Assembly: GCF_020171465.1 (NCBI RefSeq)
Contig: NZ_JAIUZR010000006.1
Coordinates: 310,001 to 374,000 of the forward strand
Source: Lutimonas saemankumensis
Lineage (GTDB): Bacteria; Bacteroidota; Bacteroidia; Flavobacteriales; Flavobacteriaceae
Direction: 5' to 3'
DNA: 64,000 bases
Below the pieces are notes generated by a model, which was given only the letters and a program-made list of their open reading frames with translations, had not been told where the DNA came from and ran no database searches. Numbering within the stretch: the stretch's first letter is position 1; every line of letters starts with the position of its first letter. Positions 55,748 through 64,000 of the stretch are shown here, in pieces. The position numbers and the translations under genes are program-made.

Positions 55748-56086
55748 ATGAGAGAAGACAGACAAACCTTAATGCTTACCCATCTTAGCCAATTACTTGA
55801 TCTTGTTACAGGATTTGGAGGATTCATCGTTCCTTTAGTTATTTGGATCAGTAAAAAAGACGAAATCTATGAAATGGATGAACACGGGAAAAGTATTATT
55901 AATTTCCAGTTGAGTATGTTTTTGTATGCCTTGATCTGTGTACCGCTTATTTTATTGATTGGCTTAGGAATTCTCGGTTTAATTGCCATTGGGATCTTAT
56001 GTCTTGTTTTCCCCGTAATCAACGCAATAAAGGTTAACAACGGAGAACCCATACATTATCCGCTTTCCATTCGATTTATCAATTAG
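55748..56086 (+). CDS. DUF4870 membrane protein
   Basis: The 112-residue protein has about three hydrophobic segments and the DUF4870 pattern (LSQLLDLVTGFGGFIVPLVIW, INFQLSMFLYALI, PVINAIKVNNGE). The family is found across bacteria and has no proven role. It is divergent from mnmE and convergent with miaE (13-bp gap). Confidence 0.88.
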   Translation: MREDRQTLMLTHLSQLLDLVTGFGGFIVPLVIWISKKDEIYEMDEHGKSIINFQLSMFLYALICVPLILLIGLGILGLIAIGILCLVFPVINAIKVNNGEPIHYPLSIRFIN

Positions 56087-56099
56087 GAAGGCAGTCTGG

Positions 56100-56681
56100 T
56101 TAACCATGGACCCTGGCTGTGGTACCTCTGTTTCGCATGAATTCGGCCTCGTAAGCCAGTAAACCATCCCATTTTTGATCCACAATCTTACGGTCCTGAT
56201 ATTTTCTGGCGAATCCAAGAAAAACAGTGTAATGATTCGCTTCAGAAGCCATAAGGTCACGATAGAAGCGGGCTAATTCCTGGTCTTCTATGTTTTCAGA
56301 GAAGACTTTGAATCTTTCGCAGCTTCTGGCTTCAATCAGAGCAGCAATCAAAAGTCTTTGGATCAAGGCGTCTGTCCTGTCATTCGTTTTCGGGAAATAA
56401 GAATGGAGGTGTTTGGCGTAATCATTTTTTTGTTCTCTCCCTAAAACCATGCCTCTGGCCACCATAAAATCATGAACCATTTTGAAGTGTTCCATTTCTT
56501 CTATGGCAATCTCGCTCATGGCCTGAACCAGCTCAGTTTCTTCAGAATAATTGATAATGATTGAAACTGCATTGGATGCAGCCTTCTGTTCGGCAAATGC
56601 ATGGTCGGTAAGCACCTGTTTTAGACCGCTTTTAGCAACTTCCACCCAGGAAGTCTCAGTTTCAAATTTGAGTCCTAACAT
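56100..56681 (-). CDS. miaE: tRNA-(ms2io6A) hydroxylase
   Basis: The 193-residue non-haem di-iron enzyme hydroxylates the isopentenyl group on A37 of tRNA. Iron ligands appear as EEMEHF (EExxH) in the first half and SEANHYTVF (ExxH) in the second, with IEARSCERF between. It matches MiaE. It lies 17 bp after the dnaX tail frame, on the same strand. Confidence 0.92.
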   Translation of the reverse strand: MLGLKFETETSWVEVAKSGLKQVLTDHAFAEQKAASNAVSIIINYSEETELVQAMSEIAIEEMEHFKMVHDFMVARGMVLGREQKNDYAKHLHSYFPKTNDRTDALIQRLLIAALIEARSCERFKVFSENIEDQELARFYRDLMASEANHYTVFLGFARKYQDRKIVDQKWDGLLAYEAEFMRNRGTTARVHG

Positions 56682-56698
56682 ATTTCTTCGCTTTGTAT

Positions 56699-57424
56699 TT
56701 AAAGTTCCAGATTGAATTTTTTTCTCAGCAAGGAAATGGCTTCGTTTTTTTCCTTAAGCAATTCGTATTTTTCCTGAGGTGTGTAAGCAAATCGTTTGGT
56801 GGTATCCTCATTGACGGAAATTTCGAAATCCACTTCATAATTATTCAGTTTTCTTCGGATATGCCTTAAAACTTTTGGGCGAACTTTCAATAATTCAACC
56901 TTCATCAATTCATTGGGATAGGTTACATGTATTTGAGTTCCAACTAATTTTGGAGCATCTGCTTTTAAAATAGAGGCCAGAATTTTTTCTCCTTTTACAT
57001 GCAGATCATTGACATAGGTATTCCAAACTTCCAAAAAGGTTCCTTCCGTGAAAGGATCTTTGGGAAGATCTTTTTGTTGGTCCTGTTCCTCCTTATTCTT
57101 TTTGATCCGCTCTTCTTCTTCCTTTTTATTCCGTTTTAAACTTGATAAAGAAAGGGCGGAATTCCTGCGCTCTCCGGGCTTTACCTTTAAGGGCTTCGGC
57201 TTTTCTATGTTTTTAGCAGGCGTTGGGACCGACAACGTTTCCTTCTTGGCAGCAGGAGGATGCTCATGCTCGCGTTTAGGAACCGCAACTTTAGCTACCA
57301 CTGAAGTTCGATCAGTAACAGGCATTGCCGGTTGTGAAACCTGTTTTGTCGTGGTTAAAAAATGAAACGAAGGAATTATAAATCGTTTAGATTTTTTTTT
57401 TGCCATCAAATGTGATGGAAGCAA
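56699..57424 (-). CDS. dnaX: DnaX (tau) C-terminal part in the +1 frame
   Basis: This 241-residue frame has no own start of note: its ATG lies inside the dnaX end, and the first real part reads SKRFIIPSFHFL. After a basic, Lys/Glu-rich linker (LKRNKKEEEERIKKNKEEQ) comes a C-terminal domain like the tau tail of Bacteroidota DnaX (FLEVWNTYV, PNELMKVELLKVRPKVLRHI). It joins the 57387-58466 frame if one A is lost from a ten-A run, giving about 588 residues, the normal length. See the separate entry for the run. Confidence 0.85.
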   Translation of the reverse strand: MLPSHLMAKKKSKRFIIPSFHFLTTTKQVSQPAMPVTDRTSVVAKVAVPKREHEHPPAAKKETLSVPTPAKNIEKPKPLKVKPGERRNSALSLSSLKRNKKEEEERIKKNKEEQDQQKDLPKDPFTEGTFLEVWNTYVNDLHVKGEKILASILKADAPKLVGTQIHVTYPNELMKVELLKVRPKVLRHIRRKLNNYEVDFEISVNEDTTKRFAYTPQEKYELLKEKNEAISLLRKKFNLEL

Positions 57425-58466
57425 TTTTCATTAAAGTAAGTTCAACCAAAAGCCTTTGATTCTTACTGCTTTTGAAATTTAAATCACATTCATTGGCAAG
57501 ATCTATGGCCCTCATTAAAAATCGTAAATCAGATTTCTTTGCCTGTTCCAGATACTGCTTTTTAGTGGTATCCCCAACCTCGAGCAGTTGGACAGTTTCA
57601 GGATCTTTCGCGACGAGGAGGTCCCTGAAATGCGAAGCCAGCCCTATTACAAAATGATGACTTTCAAAGCCCTTTGTCAGAATATTATTCAGTGTAATGA
57701 GAACCTGTGGGATATTATTGTCCAGCAAGAGGTCCGTGACCTGAAAATACACATCGTGATCCAGCACATTGAGGTTGTCCGCAACAGCCTTTCTGGTCAG
57801 TTGATCTCCTGAAAAACTCACAACCCTGTCAAAAATTGATAAGGCATCCCTCAGGGCCCCATCTGCTTTTTGAGCAATAATATGCAAGGCATCATCCTCT
57901 GCAGTGACATTTTCCCCTTTGGCTATTTTGTGCAGGTAATTTTTTATATCCAGCACACCAATGCGTTTAAAATCAAAAATCTGGCATCGGGACAGGATCG
58001 TTGGAATGATTTTATGCTTTTCGGTAGTTGCCAAAATAAATATGGCATGTGCGGGTGGCTCTTCAAGCGTTTTTAAAAACGCATTAAAAGCCGATTGAGA
58101 AAGCATATGGACCTCGTCAATGATATATACTTTAAACTTACCCGTCTGAGGAGGAATCCTTACCTGTTCCGTCAGGGTTCTGATATCATCCACCGAATTA
58201 TTTGAAGCCGCATCAAGCTCAAATATATTAAAGGCAAAATCCTCATCTGCCATTGGGCTCTCAAGACTCTCAAGATTGATTTGTTTTGCCAGAATTCGGG
58301 CGCACGTTGTTTTACCAACACCTCTCGGCCCGGTAAATAGCAAGGCCTGTGCCAAGTGATCGTTTTTTATCGCATTCTCCAGGGTGTTCGTTATGGCCCG
58401 CTGGCCTACGACATCACTAAATACCTGAGGACGGTATTTTCTGGCTGATACGATAAAATGTTCCAT
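57387..58466 (-). CDS. dnaX: DNA polymerase III subunit gamma/tau, N-terminal clamp-loader part
   Basis: The 359-residue frame holds the AAA+ clamp-loader ATPase: Walker A GPRGVGKTTC (45-54), DEVHML, SRC (sensor 1 and arginine-finger region). The four zinc cysteines of E. coli DnaX are absent, as is common in Bacteroidota. The frame ends KKKI-stop immediately after a ten-A run. As written it is a short gamma-like product without the tau C-terminus; whether this is real or a sequence error is discussed in the findings. Confidence 0.93.
   Translation of the reverse strand: MEHFIVSARKYRPQVFSDVVGQRAITNTLENAIKNDHLAQALLFTGPRGVGKTTCARILAKQINLESLESPMADEDFAFNIFELDAASNNSVDDIRTLTEQVRIPPQTGKFKVYIIDEVHMLSQSAFNAFLKTLEEPPAHAIFILATTEKHKIIPTILSRCQIFDFKRIGVLDIKNYLHKIAKGENVTAEDDALHIIAQKADGALRDALSIFDRVVSFSGDQLTRKAVADNLNVLDHDVYFQVTDLLLDNNIPQVLITLNNILTKGFESHHFVIGLASHFRDLLVAKDPETVQLLEVGDTTKKQYLEQAKKSDLRFLMRAIDLANECDLNFKSSKNQRLLVELTLMKIASITFDGKKKI
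57392..57401 (-). other. dnaX: Ten-A run in dnaX (slippage site or sequence error)
   Basis: On the minus strand, GGC is followed by ten A, then TCTAA. Read as A10 the frame stops at once. Read as A9 (one base lost) it runs into SKRFIIPSF and on to the full tau. Confidence 0.75.
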
Positions 58467-58488
58467 TTAATACGATTATTGAAGCAAA

Positions 58489-58519
58489 CAAATGTATGAA
58501 TAACCTTAGGTATTTACAA
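58489..58519 (-). promoter_or_regulatory. dnaX promoter (TTG-N20-TACATTTG)
   Basis: On the minus strand, TTG at 58519-58517, 20 bases, then TACATTTG at 58496-58489 give a good -33/-7 pair, 23 bp above the dnaX ATG. Confidence 0.6.
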
Positions 58520-58549
58520 CAAATTTAACAGGCTTGTGTTGATATAAAT

Positions 58550-60328
58550 CTAGGATCCGTAAATTTTGTCATAAAGATGTTTGTATTTTTTCAGAATGAC
58601 CTCTCTTTTGGGTTTGAATGTAGGGGTAAGGAGGTTGTTGTCTACAGACCAGATCTCAGGTGTCAACTCCATCTTCTTGATGGTTTCCCATTTGCCAAAA
58701 TTTTGATTTCCAAGGTCTATTTCTTCCTTGATTCTCTTCTTAACGTCCTGGTTGAAGGCCATCTCTTCAGGGGTATTACCACAGTTCACATCATGTCGTT
58801 TTGCCCATTCCTTGACAAATTCGAAATTTGGCTGTACGATAGCGGCCGGCATTTTCTGTCCTTCTCCAATGACTAATATCTGCTCAATAAAACGCGATTG
58901 CTTCATTTCATTTTCAAGTAGAGTTGGACTGATATATTTCCCTCCCGAGGTTTTGAAAATTTCTTTTTTTCTTCCCGTAATGGTTAAAAAACCGTCTTTG
59001 TCTAATTCTCCTTTGTCACCTGTATGGAAAAAGTCATCTGTCATGACCTCCGCTGTTTTATCAGGATCCTTGTAATATCCCTGCATTACATTGGGACCTT
59101 TTATCAAGATCTCTCCATCATCTGCGATCTTGATTTCCACATTATCAATCGCTTTTCCAACGGAACCAATTTTAAAATTTTCACCTTCGTACATATTGAC
59201 AGAAATTACCGGGGAGGTTTCGGTTAGGCCGTAGCCTTCCATGACCTGCATACCGGCAGCTGCAAAAATTCTTGATAATCGGGGTTGTAAGGCCGCAGAG
59301 CCCGAAACCATCGTAGACAAATTTCCTCCGAGGGCCGCCCTCCATTTACTGAAGATCAGTTTATTGGCGAGCTTCAGTTTTTTCTCGTAGTACCATCCAT
59401 TCCTTTCATAGGGTTCGTATTTCAATCCTGTTTCCACGGCCCAGAAGAAAAGGCGTTTTTTAATTCCCGTAAGATCCGCACCTTTGGCAATGATACTGTC
59501 GTATATTTTCTCTAGTAATCTGGGTACCACACTCATGAAGTGTGGTTTCACTTCTTTTATGTTATCGGCTATTTTTTCAATGGATTCCGCAAAATGTATG
59601 GTCAATCCTGAATACAGATACAGATAGTGTAACATACGCTCAAAAACGTGGCAGACCGGAAGGAAACTCAAAACGGTGCTTTCTCCTTTTTCAAGGGGTA
59701 ATCTTGGGACGCTGTCCAGAACATTGCTCACCAAGTTGTTATGGGAAAGCATAACTCCTTTGGGAACTCCTGTAGTACCCGAGGTGTAAATGATCGTGGC
59801 AAGGTCACCTGGCTTCACCTTATCTTTAAGTTTATCCACCTTCTCCTGCAGGCCCTCGTCTGACCCAAGGGTAAAAACTTCTTCCCAGTAGGCGCAATCC
59901 TTAATCTTGTCAAATGAAAAAATTCGTTTTAAACTTTTAACGTTCTTTTCAATGGCTGTTGCTTTTTCAAATAAAATCTCGTCGGATAGAAAACAGAATT
60001 TAACTTCGGCATGATTGAAAATATACTCATAATCCTTCTCGCTGATCGTTGGATAAATAGGAACGTTTACGGCTCCGATCTGAAGTAAGGCGATATCAAG
60101 AATGTTCCATTCGGTCCGATTGGTGGATGAAATGAGCGCAATTTTATCTCCTGGTTTTACACCCAAGGCAAGTAAACCTCGACTCACAATATTCACTTTG
60201 GCCACAAATTCTTTGGTTGAGGTAGCCACCCATTCTCCGGTCACTTTCGACACGAATGCCTTAGAGAGGTTATATTTATCAAGTTGATAATATGCGAAAT
60301 CAAAAATTCTTGTTATTTCTGTAGACAT
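58550..60328 (-). CDS. Long-chain acyl-CoA synthetase (AMP-forming)
   Basis: The 592-residue ligase has the AMP-binding motifs TIIYTSGTTGVPKGV near 190-204, EGYGLTETSPV, and GRKKEIFKTSGGKYISP near 470-486. These fit FadD/FACS enzymes that activate fatty acids to CoA esters. No signal peptide is seen. It is a single gene between dnaX and the divergent pheT. Confidence 0.94.
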   Translation of the reverse strand: MSTEITRIFDFAYYQLDKYNLSKAFVSKVTGEWVATSTKEFVAKVNIVSRGLLALGVKPGDKIALISSTNRTEWNILDIALLQIGAVNVPIYPTISEKDYEYIFNHAEVKFCFLSDEILFEKATAIEKNVKSLKRIFSFDKIKDCAYWEEVFTLGSDEGLQEKVDKLKDKVKPGDLATIIYTSGTTGVPKGVMLSHNNLVSNVLDSVPRLPLEKGESTVLSFLPVCHVFERMLHYLYLYSGLTIHFAESIEKIADNIKEVKPHFMSVVPRLLEKIYDSIIAKGADLTGIKKRLFFWAVETGLKYEPYERNGWYYEKKLKLANKLIFSKWRAALGGNLSTMVSGSAALQPRLSRIFAAAGMQVMEGYGLTETSPVISVNMYEGENFKIGSVGKAIDNVEIKIADDGEILIKGPNVMQGYYKDPDKTAEVMTDDFFHTGDKGELDKDGFLTITGRKKEIFKTSGGKYISPTLLENEMKQSRFIEQILVIGEGQKMPAAIVQPNFEFVKEWAKRHDVNCGNTPEEMAFNQDVKKRIKEEIDLGNQNFGKWETIKKMELTPEIWSVDNNLLTPTFKPKREVILKKYKHLYDKIYGS

Positions 60329-60439
60329 GTGTTTAAATTATTAAAATCGCAAAATAGGGAAATTAAATTAATATTTAAAATCGTTCTAAAGAGTTAAAAA
60401 TTCTTGGGTATAAGCTATATCATTACTGGTTCAATTGTA

Positions 60440-60447
60440 TATCTTTG
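60440..60447 (+). promoter_or_regulatory. -7 box TATCTTTG of pheT
   Basis: TATCTTTG matches TAnnTTTG, 87 bp above the pheT ATG. TTG at 60414-60416 is a possible -33, but the 23-bp spacing is long. Confidence 0.5.
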
Positions 60448-60534
60448 CAGCTGAAAAAATTAAGGAGTTTCTGAGGGTTTAAGGCTCTTTAAAAGAAGCA
60501 TTTTACTTAATTTTGAACCGTTAAAATTTTTACA

Positions 60535-62967
60535 ATGAAGATATCATACAATTGGTTGAAAGAATTTTTGAACATTGACCTGGACGTTGAAAAGGTCAGT
60601 GAGATTCTTACTGATTTGGGATTGGAAGTAGAGGGTATTGAATCTTATGAATCTGTTAAGGGAAACCTGAATGGGGTTGTCGTAGGTGAAGTTCTAAGTT
60701 GTGAGCAGCATCCAAATGCGGACAGACTAAAGGTTACTCAGGTAGACTTAGGTGATGGCAGTCCGGTACAGATCGTATGTGGGGCTCCAAATGTAGCAAG
60801 GGGCCAGAAAGTGCCGGTGGCAACCATTGGTACGGTGCTGTATACGGATCAGGGAGAAGACTTTAAAATTAAAAAAGGAAAGATCAGAGGTGAATTGAGT
60901 CATGGTATGATATGTGCAGAGGATGAGTTGGGCCTGGGTCAAAGCCATGACGGAATTATGGTTTTGCCGGAAGATACAAAGGTTGGTTCCGCTGCTGCTG
61001 ACATTTTCGAGCTGTATAATGATAAGGTTATTGAAATTGGCCTAACACCGAACAGGGCAGATGCTATGAGTCATCTTGGTGTAGCAAGAGACCTTTATGC
61101 AGGACTTCTTCAAATGGAAGAAATACAAACCAAATTGAATACACCGTCGGTCAGTGATTTCCACATTGATGAAAGAACCTTTAATATAAAGGTTGAAGTT
61201 GATGATTATGATCAGGTTCCGCGATATGCCGGAATCACGATCACGGATCTTAAAATTGAGGAATCTCCTGCCTGGCTTCAGAACAAATTAAAGGCAATTG
61301 GACTGGGTCCTATCAATAATGTCGTAGATATCACCAATTACATTCTACATGGCCTTGGACAGCCTTTACATGCTTTTGACGCGGATAAGATCAAGGGAGG
61401 AAAGGTTGTTGTTAAAAACCTCCCTGCCGGAACCCCTTTTTTGGGCCTTGATGGTGTTGAAAGGGAATTGCACGAGGATGATATTATGATCTGTGACGCA
61501 AAGGATAACCCCATGTGTATTGGAGGTGTCTTTGGAGGATTGAATTCGGGTGTGACCGAAGAAACCAAAAGCATATTTTTGGAAGCGGCATATTTTGATC
61601 CTGTATCCATACGAAAAACAGCAAAACGACATGGTCTGAATACAGATGCTTCTTTTCGGTTTGAAAGAGGGATTAATCCAAACGCAGTAGTTTATGCATT
61701 GAAGCGTGCGGCGATTTGGATTGCCCAGCTGGCCAATGGTAAAATAGTTTCAGAAATTACAGATCTGTATCCAAATAAAATAGAAGATTTTCAAGTCAAT
61801 TTTTCTTATGAAAAGGCTTTTAAATTGATAGGAGAAGAGATTTCCACTGACACCATTAAAGATATACTTGCGTCACTGGACATAAAGATTAATCATCAGA
61901 CGCAATCCGGACTTGGTTTGACCATTCCTGCATATCGTGTAGATGTTACAAGAGAAGCGGACATCGTGGAAGAAATTCTAAGGGTTTATGGCTATAACAA
62001 CATATCTATCCCTGAAAAAATAAAGACTTCCGTTTCGAGCTCTGAAAAATGGACTAAAGAAAAAATCGAGCAGAGGGCTGCAGGTTTTTTGATTTCCAAT
62101 GGAATTTATGAGGCGATGAATAATTCACTGACAAAACCGGATTATTCGAGTATTTCTGAGAATTTGAATGAAGAAAGAAACGTCAATATCCTAAATGCTT
62201 TAAGTGGTGATCTGGCTGTGATGAGACAATCCATGTTATTTGGTTTGCTCGAGAGTTTGTCCTATAATATCAATAGAAAAAACAGTGACTTAAAGCTTTT
62301 TGAATTTGGTAATACTTACCATAAATTTGACAGTGGCTATGTTGAAAACAAGCACCTGTCCATTGTGATTACCGGAAGCAGGTCTAAAGAGAACTGGGCG
62401 CAGAATGATGGCTCAACAGATGTCTTTTATTTAAAAGGAATAATCAAATCACTTCTGGAAGGATTGGGTCTGAAGAACCTTAAATACGGTAAGGTCAAAA
62501 ATGACATTTTTTCAGAAGGGATCAGCCTTTATTTGGGAAAAACCCGAATTGTTGAATTTGGTGTTCTGAAAACGAATCTCCTGAAAGAGTTTGGTATCAA
62601 GCAAGAGGTTCTATTTGCTGATTTTGACTGGAACAGGGTTATTGAAAATGCCGGAAAGAGCAGCATCAAAATTTCTGAATTACCAAAGTACCCGGAAGTA
62701 AGGCGTGATTTGGCTCTATTGCTGGATGAAAACATTGAGTTCATCGATCTATACAATTTTGCATTTCAGAGTGAAAGAAAGCTTTTAAAAGATATGGACC
62801 TTTTTGATGTTTATATGGGTGATAAATTGCCTGAGGGTAAAAAATCCTATGCCATGAGTTTTATTTTGCAGGATGATAAAAAGACACTTACCGATAAACA
62901 GATCGATAAGATCATGAACAAATTGCAAGAGGGCTTTAAGAAGAATTTTAAAGCTGAATTGAGGTAA
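60535..62967 (+). CDS. pheT: Phenylalanyl-tRNA synthetase beta subunit
   Basis: The 810-residue subunit has the N-terminal tRNA-binding (EMAP-like) domain (about 40-150), then the B3/B4 editing domain, the B5 domain ([15 protein letters not shown] ...) near 410-480, the core domain, and the FDX-ACB anticodon-binding domain at the end ([13 protein letters not shown]). It pairs with PheS, whose gene is not in the window. pyrD follows after 13 bp. Confidence 0.96.
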   Translation: MKISYNWLKEFLNIDLDVEKVSEILTDLGLEVEGIESYESVKGNLNGVVVGEVLSCEQHPNADRLKVTQVDLGDGSPVQIVCGAPNVARGQKVPVATIGTVLYTDQGEDFKIKKGKIRGELSHGMICAEDELGLGQSHDGIMVLPEDTKVGSAAADIFELYNDKVIEIGLTPNRADAMSHLGVARDLYAGLLQMEEIQTKLNTPSVSDFHIDERTFNIKVEVDDYDQVPRYAGITITDLKIEESPAWLQNKLKAIGLGPINNVVDITNYILHGLGQPLHAFDADKIKGGKVVVKNLPAGTPFLGLDGVERELHEDDIMICDAKDNPMCIGGVFGGLNSGVTEETKSIFLEAAYFDPVSIRKTAKRHGLNTDASFRFERGINPNAVVYALKRAAIWIAQLANGKIVSEITDLYPNKIEDFQVNFSYEKAFKLIGEEISTDTIKDILASLDIKINHQTQSGLGLTIPAYRVDVTREADIVEEILRVYGYNNISIPEKIKTSVSSSEKWTKEKIEQRAAGFLISNGIYEAMNNSLTKPDYSSISENLNEERNVNILNALSGDLAVMRQSMLFGLLESLSYNINRKNSDLKLFEFGNTYHKFDSGYVENKHLSIVITGSRSKENWAQNDGSTDVFYLKGIIKSLLEGLGLKNLKYGKVKNDIFSEGISLYLGKTRIVEFGVLKTNLLKEFGIKQEVLFADFDWNRVIENAGKSSIKISELPKYPEVRRDLALLLDENIEFIDLYNFAFQSERKLLKDMDLFDVYMGDKLPEGKKSYAMSFILQDDKKTLTDKQIDKIMNKLQEGFKKNFKAELR

Positions 62968-62980
62968 AAAAATATTTGAT

Positions 62981-63997
62981 ATGTACAAATCAGTTGTCAG
63001 AAGGTTTCTCTTCCGGTTTGACCCGGAAAAAATTCATCATTTTTCGTTTTCTGCGATAAAAACATTGATGAAGATTCCTCTGGTTCCTTCAGTTACTCGC
63101 AACATCTTTAAGATTGAAGACCCTGAATTGGAAAAGAATCTGTTTGGCCTGAAGTTTAAGAATTCTGTTGGTCTTGCTGCGGGATTTGACAAAAATGCAC
63201 TTCTTTTTGATGAATTTGCGAATTATGGTTTTGGGTTCGTTGAAATAGGCACGGTTACACCCAAACCACAGCCCGGGAATCCAAAAAAGAGAATATTCCG
63301 TTTAAAGGAGGACGAGGCCCTGATCAACAGAATGGGGTTTAACAATGATGGGGTAGATGTGGTTGTTGAACGCCTCAAGAAGAAAAAGTCGAATATCATT
63401 ATAGGAGGGAACATAGGCAAGAACAAGGTAACTCCAAATGAAAGGGCCATTGACGATTATATGATCTGTTTTGAGAAACTTTTCGAGGTTGTGGATTATT
63501 TTGTAGTAAACGTAAGTTCTCCCAATACGCCCAATTTAAGAGCGCTTCAGGACAAAGAGCCTTTAACCAAGTTGCTTCAAACCCTTCAGGACGCCAATCA
63601 TCAGAAAAAACAACCCAAACCCATTCTATTAAAAATAGCACCGGACCTAACGAATGATCAACTGCAGGACATTATTGATATTGTCAGTTCAACGAAAATT
63701 GCAGGAGTCATAGCAACCAATACCACGATTTCAAGAGATGGCCTGAAATCTGAACACAAAGATGAAACTGGGGGTTTAAGCGGAAAACCTGTAAAAGAAA
63801 GGTCTACCGAAGTTATTCGTTACCTGGCTGATAAATCCAATAAAGCATTTCCGATCATTGGAGTAGGTGGAATTCATTCTGAAGAGGATGCCAAAGAAAA
63901 ATTGGCGGCAGGAGCAGATCTTGTTCAACTGTATACGGGCTTTATCTATGAAGGCCCTGGTTTGGTAAAAAGAATCAACAAAAGTTTATTGAGTTAA
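62981..63997 (+). CDS. pyrD: Dihydroorotate dehydrogenase (quinone), class 2
   Basis: The 338-residue flavoenzyme oxidises dihydroorotate to orotate in pyrimidine synthesis. It is the membrane-associated class 2 type: an N-terminal helix region ([19 protein letters not shown]), then [11 protein letters not shown] and the active-site segment [11 protein letters not shown] with the catalytic Ser. FMN-binding GVGGI is near the end. It is complete, its stop being 3 bp before the window edge. It is probably cotranscribed with pheT. Confidence 0.95.
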   Translation: MYKSVVRRFLFRFDPEKIHHFSFSAIKTLMKIPLVPSVTRNIFKIEDPELEKNLFGLKFKNSVGLAAGFDKNALLFDEFANYGFGFVEIGTVTPKPQPGNPKKRIFRLKEDEALINRMGFNNDGVDVVVERLKKKKSNIIIGGNIGKNKVTPNERAIDDYMICFEKLFEVVDYFVVNVSSPNTPNLRALQDKEPLTKLLQTLQDANHQKKQPKPILLKIAPDLTNDQLQDIIDIVSSTKIAGVIATNTTISRDGLKSEHKDETGGLSGKPVKERSTEVIRYLADKSNKAFPIIGVGGIHSEEDAKEKLAAGADLVQLYTGFIYEGPGLVKRINKSLLS

Positions 63998-64000
63998 AAG

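Overview
The window reads as a chromosome segment of a marine-type member of the Bacteroidota, most likely class Flavobacteriia. The signs are TAnnTTTG -7 promoter boxes (for example before mnmE, dnaX and pheT), few Shine-Dalgarno sites, an SusC/D-era style of envelope proteins, a Y_Y_Y two-component sensor, a DnaX without the zinc cysteines, and Bacteroidota-only small proteins (HYC_CC_PP, DUF6660). No rRNA, complete tRNA or CRISPR array was seen.

Layout. 1-3721: 5' part of a large propeller sensor kinase (-). 3848-6588: two-gene isoquinoline-oxidoreductase-like molybdenum hydroxylase (-). 6924-7874: orphan ABC ATPase (+). 8033-12297: PaoABC/YagTSR-like three-subunit molybdenum hydroxylase plus a small five-cysteine protein (+). 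12354-17125: five-gene operon (-) with two outer-membrane channels, a DUF2391 membrane protein, a secreted amidohydrolase and a 98-residue protein, preceded by a MalT-like ATP-dependent LuxR activator (17247-19901). 20071-25377: a 1768-residue Ser/Thr kinase-AAA-GAF-cyclase protein. 25496-27738: an MpaB/DUF2236 oxygenase overlapping a SAM methyltransferase.

27997-54267 is an integrated genomic island of about 26.2 kb sitting in the 3' end of mnmE. Both junctions carry the last codons of mnmE around an identical 7-bp overlap, CGATACA; attL is a perfect 8-bp inverted repeat around it. Inside each end lies a copy of an arm-type direct repeat, and a tyrosine recombinase with a Zn-ribbon/HTH protein lies next to attR. 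Cargo is heavy-metal efflux: a CzcA-TolC fusion with adaptor and Fur regulator (28.1-37.0 kb), and a copper/silver operon with CusA, TolC, CopA, CusB and a metallochaperone-like lipoprotein (37.2-47.6 kb). The integration/maintenance module (RadC, DUF3987, HTH proteins, integrase) occupies 47.9-54.2 kb. No relaxase or type IV secretion gene is visible, so the island looks mobilizable at most.

54245-64000 is core chromosome: mnmE, a DUF4870 protein, miaE, dnaX (split by a ten-A run that suggests slippage, or a sequence error), a long-chain acyl-CoA synthetase, pheT and pyrD.

The most interesting points are the mnmE-targeting island with its complete att anatomy, the six-copy 10-bp iteron array at 54001-54060, a third mnmE-end-like sequence at 12296, the dnaX homopolymer, and the uncharacterised LuxR/amidohydrolase/porin operon with phased TGTAAA repeats before it.
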